From positions 1,026,181,066 through 1,026,245,065 of the forward strand of contig NC_090446.1 in NCBI RefSeq assembly GCF_031143425.1: a stretch of 64,000 nucleotides of DNA, read 5' to 3'. Origin of the DNA: Pleurodeles waltl (Eukaryota; Chordata; Amphibia; Caudata; Salamandridae). Made by a program: the position numbers and the translations under genes. Shown one piece after another: positions 12,255 through 23,335 of the stretch (position 1 is its first letter; every line of letters begins with the position of its first letter). The notes beneath the pieces are model-generated. The model ran no database searches and was not told the DNA's origin. It saw nothing but the letters and a program-made list of their open reading frames with translations.

Positions 12255-12392
12255 GGCACTGAGTACCTGCACTTTTTAATTTGAAAGGGAGTACCTACAC
12301 TTCTCAGCACTTGTGCAATACATTTAGTGGGAGAGTACCGGCACTTCTCAGGAGCAACTCTAAATAGCGAGTACCTGCACTTCTATAGTTCC
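12255..12392. repeat. Degenerate short tandem repeat (GAGTACCTGCACTTCT)
   Basis: The word GAGTACC-GCACTTCT occurs four times at irregular 30 to 45 base spacing (about 12261, 12290, 12327, 12370) with one or two changes each. It looks like an old tandem array or the end of an unrecognised interspersed repeat. No gene is visible between 11970 and 13290. Confidence 0.55.
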
Positions 12393-13292
12393 ATGTAAAG
12401 AAGTGCCCATTACTTCCAAACTGCAAATGAGGCCTTGCATCTGCTTGCATATGTCAGAGAGAGCAGAGTACAATGAATATCTTATTTACCGCTCACATTC
12501 TTCACGAGTGTAAAGAGACTCCAAACACGTCCTTGCTGCCTAGCTACAAAATGGAAACAAATGAGTGTTTTGGGGCGTTCTATTTGTTAAGAATTATTAC
12601 AACATGAAGCACTAAATCGAGCACCCATCAGCAGGAAAAGGGCTTTGCACTCTCTTGTTTACCTAGCATAGAAAGCTGCCATAGTGCCTCATGTTTGTTT
12701 GTCAATCCGAACGCGCCAGCGATAAGCAGTACTCAAACTTAAGAACTTGTCTTCCAAGCAAATAACTGAACACAATCGGCAGTCATAGAAATATCATACA
12801 CCACTGCACTCCATTTAACAAGGTGTGTCTACATCTCGCGGAGCATAACCACCGTTTGACTTACAGCTTTTTGTTAGCAGAGTGATAAGTGGTGTACGTG
12901 CACTCAGTCCCTGAATGTACTGCTGTAAGTACGTGCTGTAATAAGACACCAGGCCTTAGGACCTTCGCTCGTTCCCCAAAGGGTAGGAGAATCTTTGGGA
13001 CCAAAAGAAATCCCCCTCTTTCAAGACACTGAGCAATGATGCTTACTTTATGCAGACAACAACTGTTTTAGGAGACACAAATTTATCAAGGAATTCGTTT
13101 CCATGATCGTCTAATGTGCAATTTTGAACAACAAAGGAACTAACCAGAAGACAGAGGTTTGCCACAGCTGATTGGTTCCTGGCAGACTGGTGCCACCCTG
13201 GGTTTTTCTTGCATTTGTTTGACAACCAGGGAGAAACATAAAGCTCCCCATTTAAACATTTTGGAATAAATCGAAGATTTCCGAAGCAGAGG

Positions 13293-13394
13293 ATGCCGCT
13301 GCCACAGGGACTACAAAAGAGGGCGAACGGCCGGCACAGACAGCTGCTGTCTGCAAGTCTGATCGAAGAGCTGGAGGTGTTTCTGAAAAAACAG
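13293..13394 (+). CDS. Candidate first coding exon ending in a splice donor (hypothetical)
   Basis: An ATG at 13293, with A at -3, opens 34 codons that end exactly at CAG before GTAAGC, a strong match to the vertebrate splice-donor consensus. The frame has an upstream in-frame stop, so this ATG would be the start. The peptide is basic at first (QKRANGRHRQ) and then helical and acidic (SLIEELEVFLKKQ). I do not recognise the family. The following 1.6 kb is purine-rich with no visible second exon, and no clear promoter is seen. It could be the first exon of a host gene with a long intron, part of an unrecognised mobile element, or chance. Confidence 0.25.
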
Positions 13395-13399
13395 GTAAG

Positions 13400-15060
13400 C
13401 TATAGGAAAAAGACAGAGTTTGGGTTTTGCAATAATTGCTAGCTAGGGCTCTGTATCAGGTGAAGAAGTGCTGTGCCAGAGACTGAAGTAAATAAATGAG
13501 CGAGATCTGGAGAAAATAACTTCACAGAGTGGTAGGGTGACACTTTATGGAGAGGGCTAGGTAAAATATATAGAGCAAGTAGGTGCCAGGTGGACAAAAA
13601 ATATTAGGAGGCGGTGCTTAATTTGTGACAGTGATTGCAGGTGGCTACACCAACAGTCATTTCGGGGGGCTAGGACCTATTATTCGTAATCAGACATTAA
13701 CCACGAGCAAGAGGGAGAGGAGCAGAAAACGGAGAATGAAAAAGGAAGCACCAGATGGCAATCCAGTGAAGGATAAAAAATAGAACCTGATGGATTAAGA
13801 GGAAGAGAGAGGAAGTGTGGGGCGGTGGAAAAAAGAGGTATGAAGTTGTTCAGAAATAGGCAGCCTTGGTATTCAGCTGCTCAGGCATATAGCGGTGGCA
13901 GGATCATAAGAAAAAAATTGGGCCACAGCATTTATTTTTTCACAAATTAAGCACTGGCTGAAGTGAATGGGAAGAGCCATCAATAGTAAGAGAATGTGGG
14001 GACTGAGCAGTATGAAGGAAGCTAGAGGGGTGCAGGCTGGTTTATGGTTAAATTCAAATGAGATAATGTGAATAAAATACTTTGTAAAGAAATGTGAGAG
14101 AAAGCAGCACCAGGATGTTTTAGAAGGAGCACAGGAAGATCTGTATGTGATCTGATGGATAAGAAACAGGATGGGAAAGCAGTTGGAGAAGAAACAGTAG
14201 AAGTGTTCTGAAGAGAAAGTAGTGTCAGGTCATTGATGCAAGTGCTGTGGGACGCCATTGAGAATAAGAGCACAGGGAGTAAAGCTTCAGGAAAAGTGGC
14301 AAGAGGGACGTGCAGAAAAAATACAGAAAGAGGATCTTGAGGAAGAGCAGTGTGATGGAATTTAGGGAAGAGCAACAGGAGAAAATTGGGTGGAAGTGCG
14401 GTACAAGCAGGTCCTTTGGAAGAGCGATAGGTGCGGACTGAGAGTTAGGGGAGATGAATGTGATCTTGTGGAAGACCAGAGAAAGGGTACAGGAGATAAA
14501 AGAAGATGTAGATATCGTGACAGCAGGAAGAAGGGATAAAGCATAGCAAAAACATGTTATCATCTTAATGAAGAGCATATGGAGGGCACCTAGCAGAAGA
14601 GTAACATCACAGGATCTGAAACAACAGCATTCAAAGCGAATCTATAGTCAAAAACCAATGGAGATACAATAGACACCTGAGGTGAGGACCTTATGAAGAG
14701 CAATAAGAATGAATCAGAGGAAGAATAGATATGGCATACTTGAGACCAAGCAATAGTGTGGTGCATTTGGAAAAATTAGTTTATGAGGTGTGCAAAGTAA
14801 ATATGTGCTGTGGTCTGTAGGAAAAGCAGGTGAAAGCCATCATAGAAAAGTATTGAAAATGATTCTATCTAATTTGGAAGAAAGCTCAAAATGTAGAACA
14901 CTATACGCACGATACTAGGTTGGCAAAACTCGCTTCTGGTGCACTTCCAAAATGAGGACAACTCAAAAAGCTCAAGGAAATTCGACCTGACCGAAAGTAA
15001 AAAAGATAGGCAAGAATAATGCAGAGTCCAAAGTGGCAGGTTTGCTGGAATAAGCAAGGT
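13400..15060. other. Purine-rich spacer, no gene seen
   Basis: The plus strand is G/A-rich with recurrent GGAAGAGC-like words, giving long but low-complexity S/L/F-rich open frames on the minus strand. No protein family, element end or clean tandem period is recognised. It may be a very old degenerate tandem array. Confidence 0.45.
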
Positions 15061-15074
15061 AATATGTGCTAGGG

Positions 15075-16200
15075 CAGTAGTTCCTAACCTTTTGACTTCT
15101 TAGGATCACCTCTGAATCAATATTGGAAACCAGGGACCCCACTAAGTCATTACTGGAGGCCAGAGACCTCGGCCTAAGCATTTTGATGATTTGAACCACA
15201 AAAAAAATACACAAAAATACATAAACAAGCATTCATCAAGCACATGCAGAAATGATTAAATATTTTATTTAACTCAAAAATATATAAAAAAGAAATCAAA
15301 ATTGTAATTTTAATGGGAAAGTTGGAGCTTTCCTAAATTCAATCGAAGGCACTCAACATGCATACTGTATTCTGTTTGATGCACCTGCAATGCTCCCATA
15401 TATTAATCTGAGGATACAAATTTGGGGGCTTATTTACTAGCAGTCTGCACCACCAGTGCGTCACTTTTTGTGACACACCAGCAGCGCAGGCTACAGACAC
15501 ATATCTACAAGGCCAAGCTGCATTGCCTTACTTTGCAACAGGGAGGCATTTCCATGGGTGAGGCATGGGAGTTTCCACATCCATGGATTTTGACGCATTT
15601 CCAGATTTATAAGGTTTTGTAAACCCGGGTATGTGACAAAAGCCTACTCCACATCAGGGATGGCGTAAGGGTGATGCAGCAGGGAAAAATATCTTTATTT
15701 CTCTCCGTTTGTTCCTCTTTCTATGTGTGCTACAAAATGAGAAAAACGCCTTGTGATTGTTTTTTGCAGGAAGAAGTCCCTTCCTGCACACAATCAATCA
15801 TCCCCGCAATGCAGGCACTCTTGCACCATGGACCATTGCGCATTGGCGCATGGCAGCAATTTGTGCGCCAGCAAAGGGGAAAAGTGGGGATGTGCCGTAT
15901 CTTGTAGATACGGCGTATTCCTGCCCTTTTGTTTTTATGCAGGGCAGTGCAGCAAGAAGGCGTGCAGCGCTACCCTGCGTCAAAACATTGTAAATGAGGC
16001 ACTTAATTTTTAGGATCCAATTTCAAATTCCCTCACATTTTTAGAACGTTTTAAAATGTTCATTTTTACATTTCGCTTTGTTATTTATATACACTTTATT
16101 AACCTGTGAATATTATTTAATTTTCTAAGCAGTCATGAACTCTGAGTAGGCTTTGCTGACCTCCAGTGGTCCCCAGAGCACAGGTTAAGAAACACAGAGC
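15075..16200. mobile_element. Decayed non-autonomous hAT-like element with a nested MITE
   Basis: The left end CAGTAGTTCCTAACCTTTTG and the right end (inverse near 16175-16200, reading TTTCTTAACCTGTG on minus) are of the hAT CAG-GGTTC type. Just inside both ends lie GGGGACCCC-like words on opposite strands. The 8-bp flanks (TGCTAGGG left, AGCCTGGG right) match at five of eight positions, so any target duplication is eroded. The interior is A+T-rich and interrupted by the separate MITE at 15424-15999. It is much older-looking than the hAT element at 2742-3145. Confidence 0.5.
15424..15999. mobile_element. MITE nested in the hAT-like element
   Basis: A G+C-richer block sits inside the A+T-rich interior of the surrounding element. 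Its ends are weakly inverted: GGGGGCTTATTTAC at the left and GTAAATGAGGCAC at the right. The interior holds self-complementary words such as GTATCTTGTAGATAC around 15897-15911. Several short open frames overlap on both strands, as is common in G+C-rich MITEs, and none resembles a protein. The superfamily is not determined. Confidence 0.45.
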
Positions 16201-16229
16201 CTGGGCTCAATGATATAGGTAGGGGCATA

Positions 16230-16600
16230 AGTACAAGGATATACATAAGTGCAGCATATTTGTGGAGGTACTGTAGGTACTAGCAAGTATGGTAGGGGAA
16301 GGGTAGTGTATCTAAGGTATGAATAGGGGCAGAGATACAAGTGTAAAGATATGAGGGTCCTAGAATACGGCTAGGGGTCTAAAGTTCCAGGGTAATAATA
16401 TGGGTAAAAGCAGATTCAGAGGTACTAATCCAAAGAGAGTAAAACACCTCAGAGAATACCGGGAGTGGTGGTACTAACATGAAAGAAGAGTGATACAAGG
16501 GCACAGGTAGGAATTGTGGTTGTGGAGTATAGTCAGGGGTAAAGATATTATGATCTAGGTATGGGTAGATGTACACTGATGAATGGACCAAGAGGGACTC
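16230..16600. repeat. Degenerate AGGGGTAAAGATACA-type repeat
   Basis: Words such as AGGGGCATAAGTACAAGG, GGGGCAGAGATACAAG and AGGGGTAAAGATA recur at irregular 20 to 60 base spacing. Similar sequence reappears at 29870-30003, 38190-38340 and 38680-38780, so it is a dispersed low-complexity repeat rather than a gene. Confidence 0.5.
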
Positions 16601-16779
16601 TAGGTGTGGATGGCGACTCGACCATTACACTGACAAGAAGGCATAAACGACCATGTGGACAAGTTCCACGGTAGTGGCAAACTAAACCGGTTACACAGAC
16701 GAAGACAAGACATTTCTCAAACCTAAGTCGCTTCTGGACAATGTGGGTACCAAAGTACTTCCAAAGTCCAAAACTACCT

Positions 16780-18275
16780 TTTTATTACATGAAAGTCACT
16801 CTTAAGATCTGCCCTAGGTGCCCCAATGGTAGGATGCATTATTATAAAAAGAGGCAATATAAAAGATGTTTTATATTCCTTAGTGGGTAATAAAGCTAAT
16901 GTGATTTTCCCCACTGTAGTGCTTCTAGCCCCATAGGCGAACATGGGAAGGATTTATTAAACTTTAATACATCTACTTTTTGATTGGAGTTAGCTAGCTA
17001 CACAATTCAAAGTATCTGATTCATAGTTACAATAAATCCAACAACTTGCCAAGGTCAGATTTATTATAGATATTACAGGAAAGTAGTTGCAGAGCTTACT
17101 ATCCGGAAGTTACCTAAAACACTACTGTAGCAGCTTCTTCTGAGTGGCCAGACTTGTACAGCCTGAGTCAAGCTGCTCCCTGAGTAGGTGTGAAGAGGCC
17201 GGGGCTGAAGCAATACAGCCATTTCGTGGGAAGTGATCTGTTTCCTGCAGAATCCAGAAAAAAAGAGGACTAGGGAGATAAACTGGACTTGAAAGTTAGA
17301 AGCACAGATGCCACAGGACCTATGTCAGCCCCAACTCCTTTGATCCTCAGCCAGATGTGAGCCCCACCAAAAGGATTAGGAGGGGGACTGGGGGAAGGTG
17401 TAGAAAAAAGTTAGTCACGCCTGTGGGTTGGGTTAGACAGAACTGTACTCCAAGGAGAGAATTTCTCCATTTTGATTTTTGTAGAATAGTGCATTCTGGG
17501 TCAAAATTTGCTACACTGTGCAAGAAGTAGCCATAGCAGAGGGTGGCAACTTGAACCCAATTGGTTGGGGGGTCATCTCCCCTTGCCAGCCCTGAATGGG
17601 GAATAACTATGGGAGACCTGCAGGAGCCCCTAAGATCACTGTCTGGCTCAACAGGAGAAGAAGTACTTCCCTGCTGAAGCCTTGGACTGTACAAAGGAAG
17701 GCTTGCACTCAGAAGGACTGCACCTGCTGCACTCACAAGGCCTGTCATAAAAGTAAAAGGAGTGGACTTCCTGAGAAGCAACAGGTAGAAAGTGCTGGAA
17801 GGAATCAACTGCAAGCCAAAAGAGAGGATCATGTCAGCTGACCAGTGGTAACTGGATTTTGTCTGGACTGTGATGGCGCATTGTGTGAGGTTTAGTCCCA
17901 GACTCCAAAATGCAAATCCGAGCTTCTGAACCCTTGGCTGGTGCTGCTAAGCACTTTTCAACCCAAAGGGCGTTACTCAGAAGAAGTTCTGAAAGTTTGG
18001 GAACCTTTGGAAAAGTTTTGTTAAAAAGCTCTAGAAGATCACCATCAACTATAAAAGTCAAGTTGTCATCATTGACCTGCGAGTCGGCCCAACCTCACTG
18101 GTTTGTCTCGTCGATAACTTTCCATCATCAACACCAATGACAAAAACTTTAAGATACCCACTGAGGCATCTCACTGAAGTAGGCCACCATCATCAAAATG
18201 AACTCTGAATTTAAGGACCTGATTACTCAATATCAAGAAGAAAAGCTTCCCTTATTTGAACCACCCTCCATCGCG
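16780..18275 (+). mobile_element. LTR-like interspersed repeat, plus orientation
   Basis: This is non-coding sequence whose style matches the long LTR-like repeat at 56640-58950, with short proline- and tryptophan-rich broken frames, AATAAA-type words and similar blocks such as CAGGAGCCCCTAAGATCACT near 17621. Boundaries are approximate. It ends where a different, minus-facing LTR begins at about 18282. No gag or pol is attached. The LTR status is inferred from resemblance and context. Confidence 0.35.
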
Positions 18276-18281
18276 ATTGGC

Positions 18282-18601
18282 CTAGGTTAGAAATGGGGTT
18301 TTTGGTTGGCAGTCAGGTTACCCCTGTCCAAACAAAGACCCTCACTCTAATCAGGGTAAAGGAGAATCACCCTCAGTTAACCCCCGCTCACCCTCTTGGT
18401 ATCTTGGCACAAGCGGACAGGCTTAACTTCAGAAGCAATGTGTAAAGTGTTTTTACCAGCACACACAGTAATACAGTGAAACACTACAAAATGACACAAC
18501 ACATGTTTAGAAAAATAGTCAACATTTATCTAAACAAAACAAGACCAAAACAACAAAAATCCAACATACACAGATCAAGATATAAATTTTCAAAAGAATA
18601 A
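18282..18601 (-). mobile_element. LTR fragment, minus orientation, interrupted by Harbinger copy 1
   Basis: Several blocks are shared with 25519-27935 in the same orientation and with 24489-24714 in the opposite orientation, including a GACAGGCTTAACTTCAG-like word and the AACAAGACCAAAACAACAAA block. In the retroelement sense its 3' terminus (reading TTTCTAAC on minus) lies near 18287. The Harbinger element starting at 18602 cuts it off. Confidence 0.55.
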
Positions 18602-19160
18602 GGACCTCATCATGACATTGGTGGTAAATCCCGCTTACCGCTGCGGTGACAGCCGCCAACATACCGCCGAAGAGGCGAACATCTGTTCACTAAGTTATGA
18701 CACACAGACACCAACTCGACAGAATACTGCCACATACACAAATCCGCCAGCCCAAAGGTTAGTGCTAAAGTGGTGGTACGAACACCCATACCGTTATGCC
18801 AACAAAACAACGCCCACCACATTATGACCTACGAATCACCACAGCGGACATTCAATGGCAGTAAACCATTGGCAGTACACACAACATGCTCAAAATGGAC
18901 ACCCAAATACTAAACTACACAACATTGGCCAATACTAAAAACACACACCTGACACTGATGCATGCACCAAACCCACACACCCACCCACAATACCCACAAC
19001 CCTTTATGAATACAAATTATTGCCACCAGACTGACACCAAAACCACTGCGACAACTAGACACGCACACCACATACACCCATACATCCCTCACACACCCTA
19101 GTTTACACACCCAACCACAGTATCCAACACCCACACACTTACACACACCACACAACACCC

Positions 19161-20590
19161 ATGTCCCCACAAAGGCACCCCCGTTTCACAGATGAGGAGT
19201 TGCGGGTCATGGTGGAGGAGATAGTCAAGGTAGAGCCACAACTGTTTGGAGCACAGGTACAGCAAATCTCCATTGCCAGGAAGATGGAGCTATGGCAGAG
19301 AAACATGGACAGGGTGAACGCCGTGGGACAGCATTCAAGAACAAGGGACGACATCAGGAAGAGGTGGAATGACCTACGGGGAAAGGTACGTTCCATGTCA
19401 GCAAGGCACCAGTTCGCCATACAGCAGACTAGCGGTGGACCCCACCTCCTTCCCACAGCTCACAGCATGGGAGGAGAAAGTCTTGGCAATACTGCATCCT
19501 GAGAGACTCACTGGAGTTGCCGTAGGACTGGACACTGGTGAGTCAACATTTTCTACTTATCACCCCCCATATCTGCATGCCATCTCACCCCCTCACTCAC
19601 ATCACTCCACTCCATCCCACACACTGCACCTACACATATGACTAACCCAAATACCAAGCCCTGCATGCTATGCCAATGCATGGGCAGCCCTCCCAGCTCT
19701 GCATGAACACCCATCACAAAAGCATGCACAGCAGAGGGGAACTAACAATCCCCCAATACATCACCAAGCACAAACAAAGGTGGCAGGGCAACAGCAACTA
19801 TAGAGGGGAAGCTACAGATGTACAATATCTCACAGACATGAAGCATAATACATCACTTACATCCCCTCAGGTGCCCCAGCCAATCTCAGTGGAGAGGAGG
19901 TGCCACAACAAACCAGTCCCCCAAAAGAAGATGCCCCCAATGATGACAGTAACTCTGGACTTCTGGATCTGGATGAACTACCTGGCCCATCAGGCACCAC
20001 TGGCAGTCGGTCACCCCAGCCCATACCCAGACAACCACAGAGCCTCCACCATAAGTATCCAACACCACAGCACCCACGCAGCGTTCCCACACCTTTGCCT
20101 CCGGGACAGGTCAATCAGCAGTGTGCCCACCTGTACAGGGAACACAGTCCACACCTCGCTCCCAAGACAATTAGGGACCAGTGCCCAGTGGCAGTGGGTA
20201 CACTATTCAAGGGACACAGGCAGAGGGTAACAGGGACAATGGGAGGACCGCTGTGCGCCAGGGGGAGGACAGGCCCAGGGAACCGACTCTCCAGGAGGCA
20301 CTCACCAAGATCCTGACGGCCTACCAACAATCCCAGGACACGATGGGCCAGATCCTTAACAACATGCAGGAGAACAAGCGGATACAGGAGGAACACCATC
20401 AGGAGACCAGGGAGGACTTGCAGGCTCTCAACACCACCATGATCTCCATAGCAGGGGTTGTGGCAGACATGGCCAACATCATGAGGGAATTGACAGCACA
20501 CCAGCAGGCCCCTACCACTAGCCAGTCTATTGTCCAGCCCTCCACTTCCACTGCAGCTAGTGGGCAGGAGGCCCTGCCAAAGGACCCACA
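19161..20590 (+). pseudogene. Gene A copy 1: Myb/SANT-like protein of Harbinger, decayed
   Basis: Exon 1 (19161-19537) encodes a Myb/SANT-like DNA-binding domain with landmarks PRFTDEELRVMVEEIV, LWQRNMDRVNAVGQH and DIRKRWNDLRGKVRSM. It is close to gene A at 54887-55265 on the minus strand. Exon 1 is 377 bases here against 379 there, and a frame change near 19430-19450 breaks it. The donor G/GTGAGT at 19537-19538 is kept. Exon 2 starts after a CAG acceptor at 19872 and reads ANLSGEEVPQQTSPPKEDAP, then changes frame near 20240. It continues into the coiled-coil-like part EPTLQEALTKILTAYQQSQD, shared with the intact copy, and ends where gene B sequence begins. The role in intact elements is probably terminus binding and transposase import. 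Confidence 0.75.
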
Positions 20591-20593
20591 GGC

Positions 20594-22900
20594 AAAGAAG
20601 GGATTGTGGCGTGCCATCGCCAAGGACGTGCAGACCTTGTGGGTCTAAAGCAGGAGGAGCACCCACTGTAGGAAACGGTGGGAGGACCTGAGACGCTGGG
20701 CACAGAAGATTGAGTAGGCCCAGCTAGGGATGGCCTCTCAACGAGGAAGGGGTGCCCGTCAGAATCTGACCACCCTGATGGCCCGCATACTGGCGGTGGC
20801 CTACCCAGAGATGGATGGGTGTTTGAGGGCATCACAGCAGCCACAAGGGGATGAGTACAGTGGGCATTACTGCAATAATTGGTAGGTGGCATAGGATCCG
20901 GGTGGTGTGTGTGAGTTAGTGGGTGCCCATTAATGCCAGGGCAGACATTGCAGCGTGATCCAGCTCAAGGGTAATGGGTGTATGGCAAATGCAGGTAACC
21001 TAGCTCGTTTGCATTCCATGTCAGTCAGGGCTTTGTGGGTCTCAGGAGGTGTGCAGTTGGCTGTGTCTGACCTTCATCTTGCTGTAGCATCTAGCCAATT
21101 CAATGCCAGTGCAATGCAAAGTGCTCGATCCTGATCCATGTGTGAGACGGTGCTGTGCATGCCAACTGTGGTGTTGGAGCTGTAATTGACCTAGTGCTCC
21201 CTTTCTCTCCCTTTCCCCTTTCTCCTTCTGTCATCCTGTCCATGTGTGCATTAGCATCATCTGGCGGAGGAGCAGGGGCACTGGCGACAGAGGGAGCTGC
21301 ATCCCACAGGACCCAGGAGGCAGAGTCCATCGATGCCGTGGGAACCAGTGGGACGGAGGGCAAGGGGAGCACCACGGCAGAGACAGGAGGTGACAACACA
21401 GACTCTGTTTCCTCCTCCGATGCAAGCTGCATCCCACAGGACCCAGGAGGCAGAATCCACCGACGCCGAGGGAACCAGTGGGACAGAGGGCAAGGGGAGC
21501 ACCACGGCAGAGACAGGAGATGACAACACAGACTCTGTTTCCTCCTCCGATGCAAGCTCCCTGGTGGTGGCGGACACCTCTGTGACCACCCCAGCTGCAG
21601 GTACAGTCGCCACCCCCATACCAGCACCACCCTACCAGTAGCCCCTCAGCGAGTTGCCAATGCCCGCTCACCCAGAGGGTGGGCATCTCCTTCACCCCAG
21701 GCACCTCAGGCCCTGCTCCAGTGAGCCCTGCTGCCCTAAGTGAGGAGGCTATTGACCTCCTGACATCCATCTCTGTAGGTCAGTCAACCATTGTGAATGC
21801 CATCCAGGGGCTAGCATTCCAGATGCAGCAATGCACTCCTTGAGGGCATCCACAGGGAATTGGCGGCCCAACAGAGATCAATTCAGCCTCTGGCCTCCTC
21901 TCTGATGGCAGCAATTGTCCCTGTTCCCACTGTCCCCCTTCAACTATCACTTCCCAGTCCCAGTCTCCTCAACCCATCCCATGCACACATACAGACGAGC
22001 ATGCACACAAGACATCACAGAAAAGTGGCACAGTCAAACACAGGCACTACACTTCAGTCCACAAGCACTCACACAACCAACAGACAGTTACACACACATC
22101 CACATCCACTGCCTCCACTGTCTCCCCCTCCTCCTCCTCCTCCTCTTCCACCTCCCTCATAGTCACATCCCCACTCACACCTGCATGCACTGCTTCAATA
22201 GCCACCACCAGCATCACCATACCAAGCAGCACACACACCTCACTAGCAGACAGTGCCACAGCATCCATCCACACGTCCCCTGTGTCCTCTCCCACCCTGT
22301 CTGCCCCCCTCCTAGAGGACACAAATGCAGGCACTCAGACACCCACCAGTCATCCACCTCACATCAGCACACTGCCCATGCACCTGCACCCAAGTCCAGC
22401 AGACGTACTCCTCCAACAGCCACTCCCTAAACCTCCACTCCCATCCCTCCTCCCTCATCCTATCCCACTGCCCCTAAGAAGCTTTTCATTGCCCAACTTG
22501 ACCTCTTCCCTCCCTCTCCCCCATCCTGCCCATAAGAGCAGGGTCCCAACGATCCAGCCCAGCACCTCAGCCAAACAGTCCATGAGGATAATGGAGGCAA
22601 GACAGTGAAGGATCCCTCTCCACCAGCCAGGAAAGGGAAAGATCCCACTCCACCGGCCAGGAGGAGTAAGGTTCCCAATCAACCACCGATGACAGAAAAG
22701 GTTCCTACTCAACAACATTAATGACAGAAGAGGTTCCCACTAAACCACCAATGACAGAAAAGGTTCCCACTCAGCCACCAATGACAGAAGAGGTTCCCAC
22801 TCAACCACCAATGACAGAAAAAGTTCCCACTCAAACACCAAAGACAGAAAAGGTTCCCACTCAACCAACAATGCAGTCGTGGGTCCCACTCAATCACCAA
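20594..22900 (+). pseudogene. Gene B copy 1: second Myb-like protein of Harbinger, decayed and fused to gene A
   Basis: Sequence homologous to gene B exon 2 begins in the middle of its Myb-like domain (GLWRAIAKDVQTL, then HCRKRWEDLRRW). It has an in-frame TAA before HCRKRW and a further stop before AQLGMASQRGRG. The exon end CACAAGGGGATGAGT matches the donor of the intact copy except that GT has become AT, so splicing is expected to fail. Exon 3 begins after GCATTAG at 21255 (ASSGGG). It is thrown out of frame by the 130-bp tandem duplication at 21295-21554 and again later. The helical block LSEEAIDLLTSISVGQSTIV and the S/T/P-rich region are recognisable to about 22600, followed by decapeptide repeats of the MTEKVPTQPP type. 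Gene B exon 1 is absent. Confidence 0.75.
21295..21554. repeat. 130-bp tandem duplication in gene B exon 3 (copy 1)
   Basis: Two adjacent copies of 130 bp begin AGCTGCATCCCACAGGACCC at 21295 and 21425 and differ at only a few positions. 130 is not a multiple of three, so the duplication shifts the reading frame. The low divergence suggests it arose after the element was already inactive. Confidence 0.85.
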
Positions 22901-22905
22901 TGACA
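22660..22905 (+). repeat. 30-bp minisatellite encoding a decapeptide repeat
   Basis: About eight 30-bp units of the type GACAGAAAAGGTTCCCACTC follow each other, encoding MTEKVPTQPP-like decapeptides in the gene B frame. In-frame stops appear in one or two units. Being 30 bp long, it keeps the frame, so it may have been coding in the ancestral gene B C-terminus. Confidence 0.8.
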
Positions 22906-22925
22906 GGCAAGAAGCCCTCACCTAC

Positions 22926-23335
22926 TGCAGAGGCTGCCCAGGAGACACCTCCCCCAGCAGAGACAATGCAGCCCTAACCTCCAGCAAAGGCTGCCCAGGA
23001 GACACCTCCCCCAGCAGAGACAATGCAGCCCTAACCTCCAGCAAAGGCTGCCCAGGAGACACCTCCCCAGCTGAGACAATGCAGCCCTCACCTCTAGCAG
23101 AGGCTGCCCAGGGAACACCTCCCCCAGCTGAGACAATGCAGTCCTCACCTCCAGCAGAAGCTGCCCAGGAGACACCTCCCGCAGCAGCGACAATGCAGCC
23201 CTCACGTCCAGCAAAGGCTGCCCAGGAGACACCTCCCTAGCTGAGACAACGCAGTCCTCACCTCCAGCAGAGGCTGCCCAGGAGACACCTCCCCCAGCAG
23301 AGACAATGCAGTCCTCACCTCCAGCAGAGGGTATG
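22926..23335 (+). repeat. 57-bp minisatellite (seven units)
   Basis: Seven units of about 57 bp contain GCCCAGGAGACACCTCCC and ACAATGCAGCCCTCACCTCC. The period is 19 codons (AAQETPPPAETMQPSPPAE type), and some units carry TAA or TAG. It sits directly after the 30-bp array, downstream of gene B. Confidence 0.85.

Noticed and set aside
14022..14578. Leucine/serine/proline-rich minus-strand frames
   Set aside because: They arise from the purine-rich plus strand. Several frames are equally open and none resembles a protein.
21100..21770. Long overlapping minus-strand frames opposite gene B exon 3 of copy 1
   Set aside because: They are antisense to a recognised exon and repeat with the 130-bp duplication. 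No family resemblance.
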